A DNA stretch of 64,000 bases from Gliomastix tumulicola (taxonomy: Eukaryota > Ascomycota > Sordariomycetes > Hypocreales > Bionectriaceae). Below the pieces are notes generated by a model. The model was not told the origin of the DNA. It saw only the letters and a list, made by a program, of their open reading frames with translations, and made no database searches. Position numbers and translations under genes: made by a program. Of this stretch, positions 9,677-20,562 are shown piece by piece (the stretch's first letter is position 1; each line of letters begins with the position of its first letter). The stretch spans positions 4,818,330 through 4,882,329 of the forward strand of contig BCHX01000002.1 in NCBI GenBank assembly GCA_001599755.1, written 5' to 3'.

Positions 9677-12600
9677 TTACAGAATGCGAAACTTCTCCTC
9701 GCCAACCGAGCCTCTCTCTCGAAAAGCTTCCAACGCCTCACCGTCCATCACTCCGTGCGCATATGCCTCGCCTACAAGGCTCACAAAGCCTCCGTGCTTC
9801 TCCCTCAAGACGACCGGGACGCTGCAGCCGTGCAGGATGCAGATGATATCTCCCACCTTGGTGTCGGGTGGGCAGAGGCCGAAAAGAGGGCTCTTGTCCT
9901 TTGTTTTGTCCTCTGTGAGCTCCTCGCCCATGTCCTCGTCCATACTCTTGTAGTCGCCTTCGTCTTTCACACTCTCCGCTTGGTCATCACGGAGTTCCTC
10001 GCCGTCAGGCCTGCTAGCCTGCTCTTTCTCATCCGCTTCTCCGCCATTTTCTCCCCTCTCCTTTTCTTCGTCCCCACGGTGCGACTTCTCCTCATCGTGC
10101 CCTCCCAGCTCACTGTACATCTCATCACCCTCCTCCTCATATAGTTTCCGAATTTCCTCCAACTCCAAGGACGTAGCCTCTACTTCATACTGTCTGCGCC
10201 TGTCCCTTCCATTGCGTATCGCCCTCCGCACATATATCTCCTCATCAGCCAAATACCCAGCGTCTCTATCTCCTCTCGTTCCCGCTCCTTCTCCATCCTC
10301 GTCCTCTGTGTCCGCATACTCTGTGCTTTCTTCATAAGTTTGGTTTCCAGCCGCTCCTCCTCCGTTGGCCTCCTCTGGGGCATCCTCTGCTACGCGGGCC
10401 TCTAATTGCTCATCTTCGTGCGCCGGCAACTCATCTTGTTGCTCTGGCAGGACGATACCGTGGTCCTGGGACGCGCCGCCGTTCTCCTTGATGGTGATCT
10501 CAGGCACTTGTTCTACCGCTTCGGCTGTGAAGAATCGGCGGTTCCAAGTCACGTTGCGCACCCGCTCGAGATACTGACGCAGCATCCCCGCGTCCCCCTG
10601 CAAGAGCTCGCCGACGTTGAGATCCCCGTTATTGTACGTGTCAGCGATCTCGAGACACCTCAAGCAGGCTCTCTGATACCACGACGGGGGCACTCGACCT
10701 TGCTGGTCGCGATCGGCAACGAGCGTCCGCCAGATGGGGTCTGGGACGCCGTCGGTGTCTTGCCCGAAGCCGTTCCAGCCACCCATCCTCAGCGACTCCC
10801 GGAGAATAGCACCGCCGGTGTTACGAGGCGAGACGCTGGATATAGTCCCCAGCCGGAAGCCAGCTGCGCGGAGAACGATGGGTCTCGCCTCCGCGGAGAA
10901 GTTGACGCTGTCGCCCAGAGAGAGGCTCAGGTTCGCCACACTGTTGCCCAGCTCAGACTCGGCAGACGTCACGGTGTTGCGCAGCAGCTCGAAGCTGACG
11001 TCGAAGCCATCCTTGCGCGAGGCCTCGTAGTTCGGCGAGCCTGCGGATCCCACGAGGTTCTCGCCGTTTTTGCGGCCGCTGTAGACTTCCTCCGGGATCC
11101 CAAACTCCGACTGCGACAAGAGCGGGATCCAGGAAGGCAGCTTGTCATCAGCCCGGTCAGGTATCGGCCGGAGAGGCATGGCCCACGGGCGACAGATGAT
11201 GTCGAGGGATCGGGACGACATGACACAGAACTCGGTGAACTCGGTGTACACGGTCAGCTCCGATCGGCTGTAGTCCACCTGGAAGTTCCGCTGGTCAGGC
11301 GTTCTCGGCTGGTCACGCTGCCACTGGAGATAGGACGTGTCGCTGGAGATGCACACAAGACTGTAGATGAGGTCGCGCCGGTCGCCCGTGTCAAAGGTCT
11401 TGAGGGACGTGACAAGGGACTCGATCGTCTTGATGGGCTTCTTGATATCCCCGTTCGGCTTCCGCCGGAAGAGGTTGTTCAGCGCCACTAGAAGAATCGA
11501 AGCCCCGAAAGCGTTGACATCCCCGAGAGTCTTCCGACCCTCTCTCCAATGCGAAGGATCGAATAGCGACTTGATGTCCTCCTGGTGTGTGACGAGGAGA
11601 GTCGCAGCGTCGGCAAAGTCAGACCACCGAACATAACTCCCGCCACAATGAACAGAGGCCTCTCTAGCCAGGGCAATCTCCTGGACAACCCAGCGTCGCG
11701 AGAACCATCGGTCCCGCATCATTTCTCCCAATGCAAACCAATTCTTGGCTTGCTCCGGGTCGTGAGCGTGGCGATCAAGTGTTGCGAAGTCCATGATGGT
11801 GGTGATAAACTTCATCGCCTCGTCGCTGCGTTGGGAGTCATCGCTCTCGCCAAGCCAGATGCAGACGTTGGTTGCCTTGCTGTAGATATTGACCATTCTC
11901 GATAGCTGTTCTGTCTTCTCGCGCGTGTCATCCTGGTTGATGCACATGTAGTCAACCCAGAGAGCGACCGGCGCGGCATGGGGTCCGGTTCTTCGGAATC
12001 GCAGGAGAGCGCGGAAGAGATTATTCCTGATAGGAATACGTGTTGCGTGCCGACTTGCAGTGCCCCATTCAGTCGGATATTCTGGACTGGGTGACTGGTA
12101 GTCGTCTGGGAGCAGGTAGATCCGGCCATTGTGAACCTCAGGTCCCCAGAAGTAAGATAAGGCTGCGTACGGGGGCGAATCGGCAGCATGGCTTGGCCAC
12201 GTTTCCAGCTTGCAGATCATCGGGTAGTATGGCTCCGGCGCCGGCAACACGACGAGAACCCGGTACTGGCCCTTCTCCAGGGGCTTGTAGATGGCGGGCA
12301 TCTTCTGGCCAGAAAGGTGCTCTGCGTCCAGACGCGAAGCGGTCAAATCAGCGTCTTGTTTGGTCTTTGGGCCGGCCAACTGTGCGAGCCAAGTCTTTTC
12401 GAGGCTGATCTCCGTTCCTAGAGCAGCGATCAGGTGCTCCAGTTCCTGGACCTTGTCATGTTTCTCTTTGAGGACTCGGACATGGTGGTATTCCAGGTCT
12501 TTGGCATTGCTTATCAGCCTCTCCAACTGGCCCAGGAATTGCTCGTCTCCCCGGCCGTAGCTCTCACTAACGCCTGCGGTCTGGATATCTGTGTCTCCGT

Positions 12601-13381
12601 ACCGCCCGCGCCAAATTTCACGGCCGAGCGATACTAGCGCATCGTTTCTCTCTCTCTTCTCGGCGGAGAATTTCTGAATCTGCTGCAGCTCAGCATCCAA
12701 TTCGTCTCGGTGCTTCTTCAGCCGTCGTGCCTCGTCCCCCGAATTCTCTGCCTCCTCGTCCTTTAACTGCTTCTCGAGGTCGTCGATCTGCGATTTGATC
12801 CCCTGGGCGTTGTTCTCCAGACGTGCGATGATGTGCTGGTTTGAGGCCTGCTGCTGCTGCTGCTGCTCATGTTCTTCGTCGCCGCCGCCACCGCCGCCGC
12901 CTCGCTCAGTCTTCAATTCCGCGTTGATGTTCCGCAGCTGTTTCCGGAGTGCGCCGACCTTGAGCTTCTTCTTCTCGGATTCACTGGCCAGATTCGGTGT
13001 TCCTATCTGCTTCGGCCCTTCCTCCGGGCCAACCTTGACTAGGAGTTCTGACAGCGCCGATCTGGTCTTGGTAACCTGACCGAACACCTTTTCCATCAGA
13101 GCCTGGCGGTCCGGGGTCTGGTCAAAGCCATGCACGCCCTTCGGCGTCGCGAGGGCGCTCTGCATCTCCTTGGCAGCGTTGACAGAGGCACTGCTCAGCT
13201 CGCTCTTCAGCCCTTCTTTCTGCTCCCCCAGCGCGGCAATCGTGGCACGCAGGTCCTCGATGCGGGCGCGAGCGATCGAGGTCCCCTGCTCGCGGAAGCC
13301 ATGCTGGTCGAGGCGCGGCCGGGCCTTCTGGGGCAGCTCGGGCAGCTCGCAGAAGGTCGGGCCTGCTCTTTGGGCCTCCAT
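9677..13381 (-). CDS. HET-domain (heterokaryon incompatibility-like) protein with coiled-coil N-terminus
   Basis: Single-exon minus-strand frame of 1234 codons from the ATG at 13381 (MEAQRAGPTFCELPEL). The frame stays open another 115 codons upstream, but that part is low-complexity and probably 5' leader. Residues 30-360 are coiled-coil-like and include a poly-Gly run next to a poly-Gln run near residues 165-175. The HET domain spans about residues 400-570, with 'YAALSYFWGP', 'LWVDYMCINQDD', 'NVCIWLGESDDS' and 'RWFSRRWVVQEIALA'. A long acidic Glu/Asp-rich segment follows. The extreme C-terminus has the tail shared by many HET proteins ('KVGDIICILHGCSVPVVLR' and 'VGEAYAHGVMDGEAL'). Members of the family trigger or sense incompatibility cell death; whether this one does is inference. 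Confidence 0.85.
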   Translation of the reverse strand: MEAQRAGPTFCELPELPQKARPRLDQHGFREQGTSIARARIEDLRATIAALGEQKEGLKSELSSASVNAAKEMQSALATPKGVHGFDQTPDRQALMEKVFGQVTKTRSALSELLVKVGPEEGPKQIGTPNLASESEKKKLKVGALRKQLRNINAELKTERGGGGGGGDEEHEQQQQQQASNQHIIARLENNAQGIKSQIDDLEKQLKDEEAENSGDEARRLKKHRDELDAELQQIQKFSAEKRERNDALVSLGREIWRGRYGDTDIQTAGVSESYGRGDEQFLGQLERLISNAKDLEYHHVRVLKEKHDKVQELEHLIAALGTEISLEKTWLAQLAGPKTKQDADLTASRLDAEHLSGQKMPAIYKPLEKGQYRVLVVLPAPEPYYPMICKLETWPSHAADSPPYAALSYFWGPEVHNGRIYLLPDDYQSPSPEYPTEWGTASRHATRIPIRNNLFRALLRFRRTGPHAAPVALWVDYMCINQDDTREKTEQLSRMVNIYSKATNVCIWLGESDDSQRSDEAMKFITTIMDFATLDRHAHDPEQAKNWFALGEMMRDRWFSRRWVVQEIALAREASVHCGGSYVRWSDFADAATLLVTHQEDIKSLFDPSHWREGRKTLGDVNAFGASILLVALNNLFRRKPNGDIKKPIKTIESLVTSLKTFDTGDRRDLIYSLVCISSDTSYLQWQRDQPRTPDQRNFQVDYSRSELTVYTEFTEFCVMSSRSLDIICRPWAMPLRPIPDRADDKLPSWIPLLSQSEFGIPEEVYSGRKNGENLVGSAGSPNYEASRKDGFDVSFELLRNTVTSAESELGNSVANLSLSLGDSVNFSAEARPIVLRAAGFRLGTISSVSPRNTGGAILRESLRMGGWNGFGQDTDGVPDPIWRTLVADRDQQGRVPPSWYQRACLRCLEIADTYNNGDLNVGELLQGDAGMLRQYLERVRNVTWNRRFFTAEAVEQVPEITIKENGGASQDHGIVLPEQQDELPAHEDEQLEARVAEDAPEEANGGGAAGNQTYEESTEYADTEDEDGEGAGTRGDRDAGYLADEEIYVRRAIRNGRDRRRQYEVEATSLELEEIRKLYEEEGDEMYSELGGHDEEKSHRGDEEKERGENGGEADEKEQASRPDGEELRDDQAESVKDEGDYKSMDEDMGEELTEDKTKDKSPLFGLCPPDTKVGDIICILHGCSVPVVLREKHGGFVSLVGEAYAHGVMDGEALEAFRERGSVGEEKFRIL
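12851..12897 (-). repeat. CTG/CAG and GCC trinucleotide tracts (poly-Gln / poly-Gly coding)
   Basis: Inside the HET gene a run of CTG units (12851-12868) and a run of GCC/GCCGCC units (12880-12897) encode adjacent poly-Gln and poly-Gly on the minus strand. Such tracts are prone to length change and lie at the end of a coiled-coil segment. Confidence 0.8.
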
Positions 13382-14077
13382 TGGGCTCGACTTGAGGCGT
13401 ATTTGAAGGAAGGGCTGCGAGTGACGTGGTCGACGTGACGTGGTGGTTGTTGTTGTTGTTGTAACTGGGGCTCGATATTGAGAGGGAGCTGTACGCCTCG
13501 TTGTTTTCGTCGGTGAGAAAAAAGATTGGGCAGCGCGGGAGTAGAAAACGGCCGCAGCACCACTCAGCCTTAAACAGAAAGCGGCAGCTGGGCCAATTGG
13601 TTCGCCCACGTAATGCCACAAGGCAACCAAACTGATATTGCAATCAAAAAATGGTGGGTGGGGTTGAATTGCCTTGCAGCAGTAGTGACAGGAATTGCCT
13701 CCAATGAGGAGGTCAGAGGCGCACACCGGGGTTGCAGCAGACCACCATCACAACCGTCGTGCATGGTTCTGGGCCCCAGATAGAACATGACGTTGGGGGC
13801 AATGCAGGCAAAGTTCAGCTTCCCTTTGACCGGATGCTGCGGGAATCGATACCTGATGGGGCCGACAAGAGAGGCAACCCGTCGTAAGCTGAGGGTTGTG
13901 AAGGGGGGTTGTTAATCAAATGCCGTGAGGGGAAGATACCACTGGACGAACGCGGTCACAATTTTCAACTGAAGAGGGTGGCTAGTGTTTCCTGTGCTTC
14001 AGGTAGTTCTATAAATGTCTGTCGTCTTCAGTCAGCGTAGGTTTTCTGTTGCAGTCTAGGCCAAAATCAACCAAAAC
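13382..14077. other. Intergenic region between divergent genes
   Basis: Likely 5' leader and promoter of the HET gene (minus) and promoter of the membrane-protein gene (plus). A GTT-repeat run lies near 13441-13461. Sequence beyond 13800 is AT-richer, with no gene. Confidence 0.5.
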
Positions 14078-15195
14078 ATGTACCTGCCTGTTAACATGCA
14101 TGTAAGTACTACTACTAGAGTAAGCCACTCCACCATGTAATTACACCAGAGCTCTAACAAAGAGTCGAGTCACTACAGCGTTCGGTTTCCCTCCGTCTGT
14201 TCCCAAAGACACCCGACGTGTCCCTCGATGCCGCCGGTCTCGTCGCCCTCGCGGATCTTTCGACGATCCAAATCCGAACCGTGCTCACGGGCTCGTCGTC
14301 CGTCCTCGACGCGCTCGTGATATGTCCCGGGATACACCTGCAGCAGACCTCGACCAACCTCAACGGCGGCGAGTACCCGGCCTGCGGCGCCATGACCACG
14401 GGCTACGTCTTCCGCGTCGAGAACCCGGCGACCGTGTACTACCTGCAGCAGATGTGCAGGACGGGCCACCTGACGACCTTCTCGGTGTCCGCGCTGAAGT
14501 CCTCGTCGTCCTGGCGTACGTGGTTCAGCACCATCCTGTTCTCGTCCGAGCACACCCCCATCATCCCCGCGCTGGCATACGCGGCCGCGGTCCTCTGGGC
14601 CATTGCCGTCATCCTCCTCATGGGCTTCTCCTACGATTGGTGGGGTCTCGGGCTGGTTCTGGTGCTTGCCGCCTGCAGGCTTGTCAATGTCGTTGTCATC
14701 CGCCGGAGGTCGATGCCAGGCTGGTTCGGGGCCCCAGAGCCCGGCGTAGACGGTGATCTTTTGGTCCTGCTCAGCCAGGATCGTTGGGCTCGGATCCAAG
14801 GCAAGGTTGACTCCTTGAAGGCCGTGACCTCGGGTCAGTGGTTGAGAGACCAGACCTTGGTGGAGAGTTGGGCCACCGCGCTCGTCACAATCGTTGTCTA
14901 TCTTGCAGCAGCGCTGGTCAGTAACGCGACACAGTTCGGGAAGATTCTTCTCATGGCACTCTTCGGGGGGTCGGCTGGGCTGCTCGCAGTGGCGAACTCG
15001 GCGACAAACAGGCTCATGATGCATGGGTATGTGATGAAGCAAGCTGGGGAACGGAAGAAGTATGAGAGAAGGAGGACGCTTGCGGATGAGCTCATCGAGG
15101 AAACAAAGCGGAAGGATTGGGCAGTTCGGATGGGGATGATTCCAGCGCAGGAGGCCTCTAACGGCGCGGCAGAAGAGCACCCTGTGGTGATGTAG
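14078..15195 (+). CDS. Multi-pass membrane protein of unknown function
   Basis: The main frame is open from about 14158 to the TAG at 15193-15195 but has no good ATG at its 5' end. A small first exon at 14078-14101 (MYLPVNMH) followed by GTAAGT...CTACAG (14102-14178) joins it in phase and gives 346 aa; this start is a proposal. Hydrophobic stretches include 'LAYAAAVLWAIAVILLMGF', 'WGLGLVLVLAACRLVNVVVI', 'ALVTIVVYLAAALVSNA' and 'ILLMALFGGSAGLLAVA', i.e. about four membrane helices. The C-terminal tail is basic and charged (KQAGERKKYERRRTLADEL). I do not recognise a transporter or enzyme signature. It is read away from the HET gene and may share a promoter region with it. Confidence 0.65.
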
Positions 15196-17370
15196 ATGCG
15201 CTTCTTTTTGCTTACTGTCAAATATCATTGTAGTCAAGGAAAGCAATTACGTAGCAAGTGATGAAACACGTTGTTCTACTCCGTACATTAATTGAGCTCT
15301 CCCAGTGCTATCCTCCTGATTCACTTTCTCCTCCGTCGACCTGCTGCCCACGATGGTACGGAGTGGCAATATCGCCTATCAACCGACCAAGGGCTCGTTT
15401 GCATCGCCTTGCTAGTCCACTACCATGCAGATCTTACTATTGTTGCGACGGGATTCTCCTAAAGTCCGTGTCCCCCATCCTAAAGATGGTCTGACGTTAT
15501 CACTTCTTTGCCTTGCAGCAGCGACTCGGCCCGTCATGCACGGGTAAATGGGCTTCCCACGCATGCTACCCCAATGATTAGGCAACACCATTTCGACCTT
15601 CCCGAATTGCCGTTATTTCTGGTTCGTCAGCACACCAAGAACAAAAGCAATGGCATCTTCGGCGTTGCCAGTTGGTCGCCTAATGCCAGGAGAACGTGTG
15701 CAAAACTCCGGTGGTCAGCGAACCATGCCTTGTCAGGGCGACCAGATGCCAGACTGTATGAGTGATCAGTAATTGAGCTCCAAGTGCTGTCTCTGTGCTT
15801 CAACTCGCGTCATAGCAAGCATCCTACAAAGGGGCGCACATTCACACCTAGGGTGGCGACTGATAGGAGGTTTCCATGCTCTCAGCATTGCTGTCCTTGC
15901 CCGTCACAACGATGAATCTTGTCTATTGTCACCAATGTGATACGTGACACGTCAATTGTAGGTCGAATAGTAATCTTTGTCGAGGGAGCTATTCCAAGCC
16001 CAAAGAAGGTCGCCATTATCATCCTTGTTTCAGTACCGCCCTCTGCTCTGCCTTTTATCATTGAGCACCTATTGAGTAGGTAGGTTCCCATGTGGCTAAA
16101 CTGGTGATTCATCACAATGCAGCTTGGCCATGGAGGCTACGTGCCTTCTCGCAAGTCTGCGTCAAGACGTCTTTAGCGACCGTTCTGCTTCGTACGCCGC
16201 TGTCGATTGCATCGTCAAGCGACGGCCAAAGGCTATTACATATTACATCGAGCTCACCCACTCACCACCCGTGATCGGTATACCATGCCCTTGAATCGGG
16301 ATCACTATGCTTGGAAATCCGAATTGAATCACGCTGACCAATCTCTGCTTCGCGGAAACCGTGGCCCGAGGGCCTCGACAAGCTTCTCCCCACGCTCCCC
16401 AGTCATACTCACGCCCTGCGCCCTACAACCCAGTATGATTCATCTCTGGAGAACTTCCATCGTTCCCACTATTTTCCCCCCATGAATCAGACCACGTCCC
16501 ATGATCTACAATCTGATCCGAGGCCAGCAAGTGGGCGGCAGCTCGCTTACAAGCCACCCAGCTCCGATATCGGCCTTCCCACACCTCCGTCGCAAAATTC
16601 ACAGTTCATACCCGAAGCGTGAGCGCCACGACATTGTCATTCAATGGGGTCAGAAAAGCAATACTGGGTGTCAACTCAATTGCTAAGGGAGTCAAAGATC
16701 CGGGGTAGGATTGGCTGTGCGGAGGAGGGGGAGGCGTGGAAATCTGGATGATTCTCGAAAGGCGTGGAGGCGGCGGCCGGCGGGGCTGGAAATGTGTTCT
16801 CGTGATTCACGGGGGACTGACTGACATGGGAGAACGCGAGAAATTGGTGACATTTTATGCGATTGGAACTGTCAAACTTCCCTCTTCAGCCGTCATGCTG
16901 CGAGGCACGAATTAGAGCGACAGGCTGGGAACGTGCAGTGACATGCGACGTGTCAATGCCGTGACTTCTTAGAGCCTCACGTCGTCCCGGCGGATACCGT
17001 CCCAGTCGCCCGGGCGCAGAGAGATCGGCCGGACCCGATGACAGTCAGTCGCGACTCGACGCCGGAGCTCGAGACCGTCAATATGTTTGTGGTGATGGTC
17101 ATTTTCAGCACTGAGCAGTGCAGACGGGCAGAGATTGCACCAATTCAGGGTCTTCAGGGTCAAGAGCGGCATCCTCGGAGATGCTCAGCACAGGCACCAG
17201 ATCTCATCTCGACCATCACACGCATAAGTTCAGATTCACCTATTATTAGCGAGACTATCAAAAGAAAACGTGCCCTCAAAACCCAATCCAAATAACAAGG
17301 GAGCCCATGCATCGTATGAAAACAGGAGGCTCAGCGAGTCAGAGCATCCTTCCGCAAGGGCCGGTCCAAA

Positions 17371-17393
17371 GTCAGTCAGTCAGTCAGTCAGCC
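17371..17393. repeat. GTCA tetranucleotide repeat
   Basis: Five consecutive GTCA units ending in GCC, with related CAGTCA units again near 17497-17509. It is a simple sequence repeat in non-coding DNA. Confidence 0.8.
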
Positions 17394-18514
17394 AGACAAA
17401 CGTACGTGGGCTCGTATTGATGCAAGCAATGCCTGCCATGGTGTGAGAATGTCGCAAAAAAATCACATCAGACACCACCCACGTGGATTAGCCAGCCAGT
17501 CAGTCACAGGCACACCCTCCAACAACATTTCCAGGTCAGGCAATTTAGGAGCAGTGGTCGCAGTAGCGTCCTTCTCCACTGCGGATATAAACTGGAGTCG
17601 CTAAAGGGAAATTTTTCTTGTTACCGGGCGGCTTGGTATGTCTGTTTTTTTTCATGCAAGCGAGCTATGATCCAATCATTACGGGGGTCTCGTCACAAAT
17701 GTGTCAAAACGCAGGGGGAGCTCCTCCTCCTCGGTGGTGGTGCCTTTTGCTTCCCCCTGGGCAATTGGACCCCGATCATGGCGGCTACGGGAGGGAATGG
17801 GAAGACGGTTCCACTGGACGGGTAGAAGGGCGAAGGAAAAAGAAAAATTGAAAAGAAAAGTTTTAGAGGCGGGTGACCAGTGGAGGTGTATGGAGATTGT
17901 GACGGCTCTCAGGCTTCTAGCGTTTCTGGTCAGTGAGTGACCGTCTCGGTAGACAGCCGCTGCACAGAAGCGTCGCCGTTCAGCGGACGAAACACGTCGG
18001 TGAGAGTGGACATCCGGGCCATCAGCTCGTGTACCGACGTGATTGCGCCATGCTGCTCGCTGGAACACTCGGGTGTGCTGGTGCTTGTGCCGCAAGGCTG
18101 CCTCTTGCCGACCTTCGGTCTCACTCTCACTCTCCCTCATGACGGTGCCATTGCGTGCCCACGGCGGCGACTGGTGGACCTTCCGGCATCCATCGGCCGC
18201 GGGAAAGCTTTGACGTCGGCTCTCTGTCGTTTTCCATGGATTTTCCACGGAGCCCAGAAACTTTTCAGCTGGGGGCAATAGTCAGAGTGATGCAATGGCC
18301 GGCCCATTGGCAACATCGTGTCAACGGAGGGCGCAGTAATTTCATACGAGCGAGTCCACGTTCTCTGGCATCGACGCGCCCAGAGCTCAATGGGATTTAT
18401 AATAATATTGCTTACATACTCCTCCTCTATGACTCCCTTGCTTTTTAGTCTGGGCAGTAGCTCGAATGGCGAGATGCACGGGGTGAGATGGCAACAAGCG
18501 CACACCAGCTGGCT

Positions 18515-18612
18515 GTGTGTCTGTCTGTCACGCCCTGCAGGGTGTCATGAGCTATTAGTAGGTAGGCGTGTCATGTGGCCGCGTTTCTGCACGTACAGAC
18601 AGACAGACACAC
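18515..18612. repeat. Spaced 14-bp inverted repeat
   Basis: GTGTGTCTGTCTGT at 18515-18528 is matched by its exact reverse complement at 18599-18612, separated by about 70 bp. The arms are themselves tetranucleotide-like, so chance slippage can explain part of the match. Confidence 0.6.
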
Positions 18613-20289
18613 GTTCGGCGAACATGAGACCTTGATGGAACGGCGCAGAACATCCGCGCCGCGACCGGGCCGGTTCGTTCCCAGTAAAAATTGACGTCCA
18701 TGCACGCCCTGGCACGATCCCGATCGACCACGCCCTATAGGCTAGCGAGTCTCTCTCTCTCTCTGACTTCCAGGCAGTCCAAGCCGAGCACCCACAGCAG
18801 CCTCAGCGCACTGCAACCACCAGTTCCCCTGCTGTTTTACAGTGGAGAGGGGGTTGCCCTGTAGGGGTTCCTCTTAAGTAACACGCTCCAATGTTTAGCA
18901 TTTTTTCGCAATTTTTCCCTGGTGGGCAGTGGAGCTTGTCCTTTGGGGGGATCCACGATGAGCCCGTGAGCGGTGCCCAGACAGTGAGCCAGGAACAGGA
19001 ACGAGACGCTGTCCATCGGCTGTCTATGACACATAGTTTGGCGATGAGGCGAGAGCACGTTTTCTGGGAGAAGCGGTAAAAACTTGTTCGGGATCGTGTC
19101 ACGATCTATATAGGTAGCACGGTGCCCGGTGAATAAGTAGCTTCGTGATGTTTTCCTCTTGGTACAAGTAAGCACTGCACACACACCTTCACTCTGGCGG
19201 TCACATTTTCCCCCACGTTCAGCCAAACTCTCCCCCCCCCCGAGAGAGAAAGAGGAATACATCATCCCCTCGAAATATCAAACCTCGCCACTCGCCTCGA
19301 TCTCGCCAGATCCCATTTTCCCGGTGAAGAATCCTGGTTCGCCCGCGCCACTGGCTTCGCTGCTGAAGAAAAGAGAAAGAGGAGAAAAGAAGTCAGGCGA
19401 CACTCAGCATTCCAATCCCCTCACGCTACCAGCTCTCTAGCTCAGCCCCGGCATCCATCCGGCACTGAAGTCACACTCACTCACTCTTCCCCCCGCCCAC
19501 CGCCGCTCTCTCATCTATCGGGCGCAGGAACTTTTTCAATCCAGCAGTCCAGACCCCTTCGCCTCATCTCAAGCTTAGTTCGCCGGGCTCGGAGGACTGA
19601 CTGACTGCCTGATTGGAAATTTCAGGGTTTTGTCAGAAAGGATCTCGGGACTTCAGGGGGAGCTCGGAAGTTAAGGGACGCCCTTTCGGTTTTTATACGC
19701 CCGCGCGTCGCTCGGAAGTTGTTGAGCGTGAGAAAACACGAGGCGGATCAGCACAAATTCGCCAGCACATCACGCCCTGCCAGAACAACACACAGCAGGC
19801 AATATTTCCCCTGCTCACACCGTCGTCACACGGTCAAAGATCCATCACCACCCCCGGATCATCCGCTATTGAAGATAGCCCACCCCCCTTTTTTTTTTGG
19901 GCCAATATATCCTCCCAGCGCCCTACCGCCCTCTCTCCTCTGCCGGTCTAAGCGGACACTGGAGTGAGGGGCCCCATCCTTCGATAACGAAGCCACCGGC
20001 GTCACAAGAAAGCGAGAGAGAGAAAAAAGAAGAAGGGAAAAAGCACTTCGCTCAAAGCGGGAATAGCGAGGCAGCCGATCAGAACAGGGGGAAGACAGAA
20101 ACGAGCCGAAGTCGAAAGGCAAAGACAGGAGTCACGCACACGAGGCAGAACAGGCGTCATTCACATTTGTTCGTTCTTTCATGTGAAGGAAAAGATCCGA
20201 ACACACGCAAACGCGGGAGCCATCACACGAGCCATCTATTAAAAAACGCCTCCCCGACGCAATACCTCCAACAGCAACGATTCTCACGA

Positions 20290-20316
20290 CTCTCCTCCTC
20301 CTCCTCCTCCTCCCCT
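20290..20316 (+). repeat. CTC trinucleotide run in presumed 5' UTR
   Basis: Repeated CTC units form a polypyrimidine tract about 250 bp before the arrestin start codon. CT-rich tracts near transcription starts are common in filamentous fungi. Confidence 0.6.
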
Positions 20317-20562
20317 CACGCCAAGTCCCGGTCTGCTACGCAACTTCTTCCCCGGATCTTCTTACCCCGCCGCCTGCTTCGGCGCTTCACTCAGACCATT
20401 TTTCTGGCCGTCCCTCCGAAACGGCCTTGTGACCTCTTGTCTAGCGCCATATCACACCATCTCCGTCATAGCTGAAAAAGGCTTGCTGGCCCACGCCACA
20501 CTTTTTCACGTTACTGTCCCCTTGGTATTAATATTGCCCTGATCCATTGTGTCTTTTTCGCC

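Larger units (their letters stand above)
15196..20562. other. Long non-coding stretch upstream of the arrestin gene
   Basis: About 5.4 kb with no supportable gene on either strand; the open frames of up to 199 codons show no domain or natural composition. It contains GTCA tetranucleotide repeats (17371-17393), a spaced 14-bp inverted repeat (18515-18528 and 18599-18612), a TC dinucleotide run near 18749-18765, and from about 19200 onward a C/T-rich and A/G-rich leader-like sequence reaching the arrestin ATG. The length and composition suggest an extended promoter and a long 5' UTR. Confidence 0.5.

Noticed and set aside
10406..11491. 361-codon plus-strand frame inside the HET gene
   Set aside because: Antisense shadow of the HET coding sequence; no recognisable protein features.
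13382..13726. 115-codon N-terminal extension of the HET protein
   Set aside because: Open but low-complexity, including a repeat-coded Thr/Asn tract; the ATG at 13381 is the better start.
14173..15246. 357-codon minus-strand frame over the membrane-protein gene
   Set aside because: Composition is Arg/His/Gly-rich antisense; the plus-strand product has clear membrane helices.
17679..18278. 199-codon minus-strand frame in the long non-coding region
   Set aside because: No domain, no codon-bias-like pattern, many low-frequency residues; probably chance.
19897..20475. 192-codon plus-strand frame just before the arrestin gene
   Set aside because: Ser/Arg/Lys-rich translation of leader-like CT/AG sequence; not protein-like.
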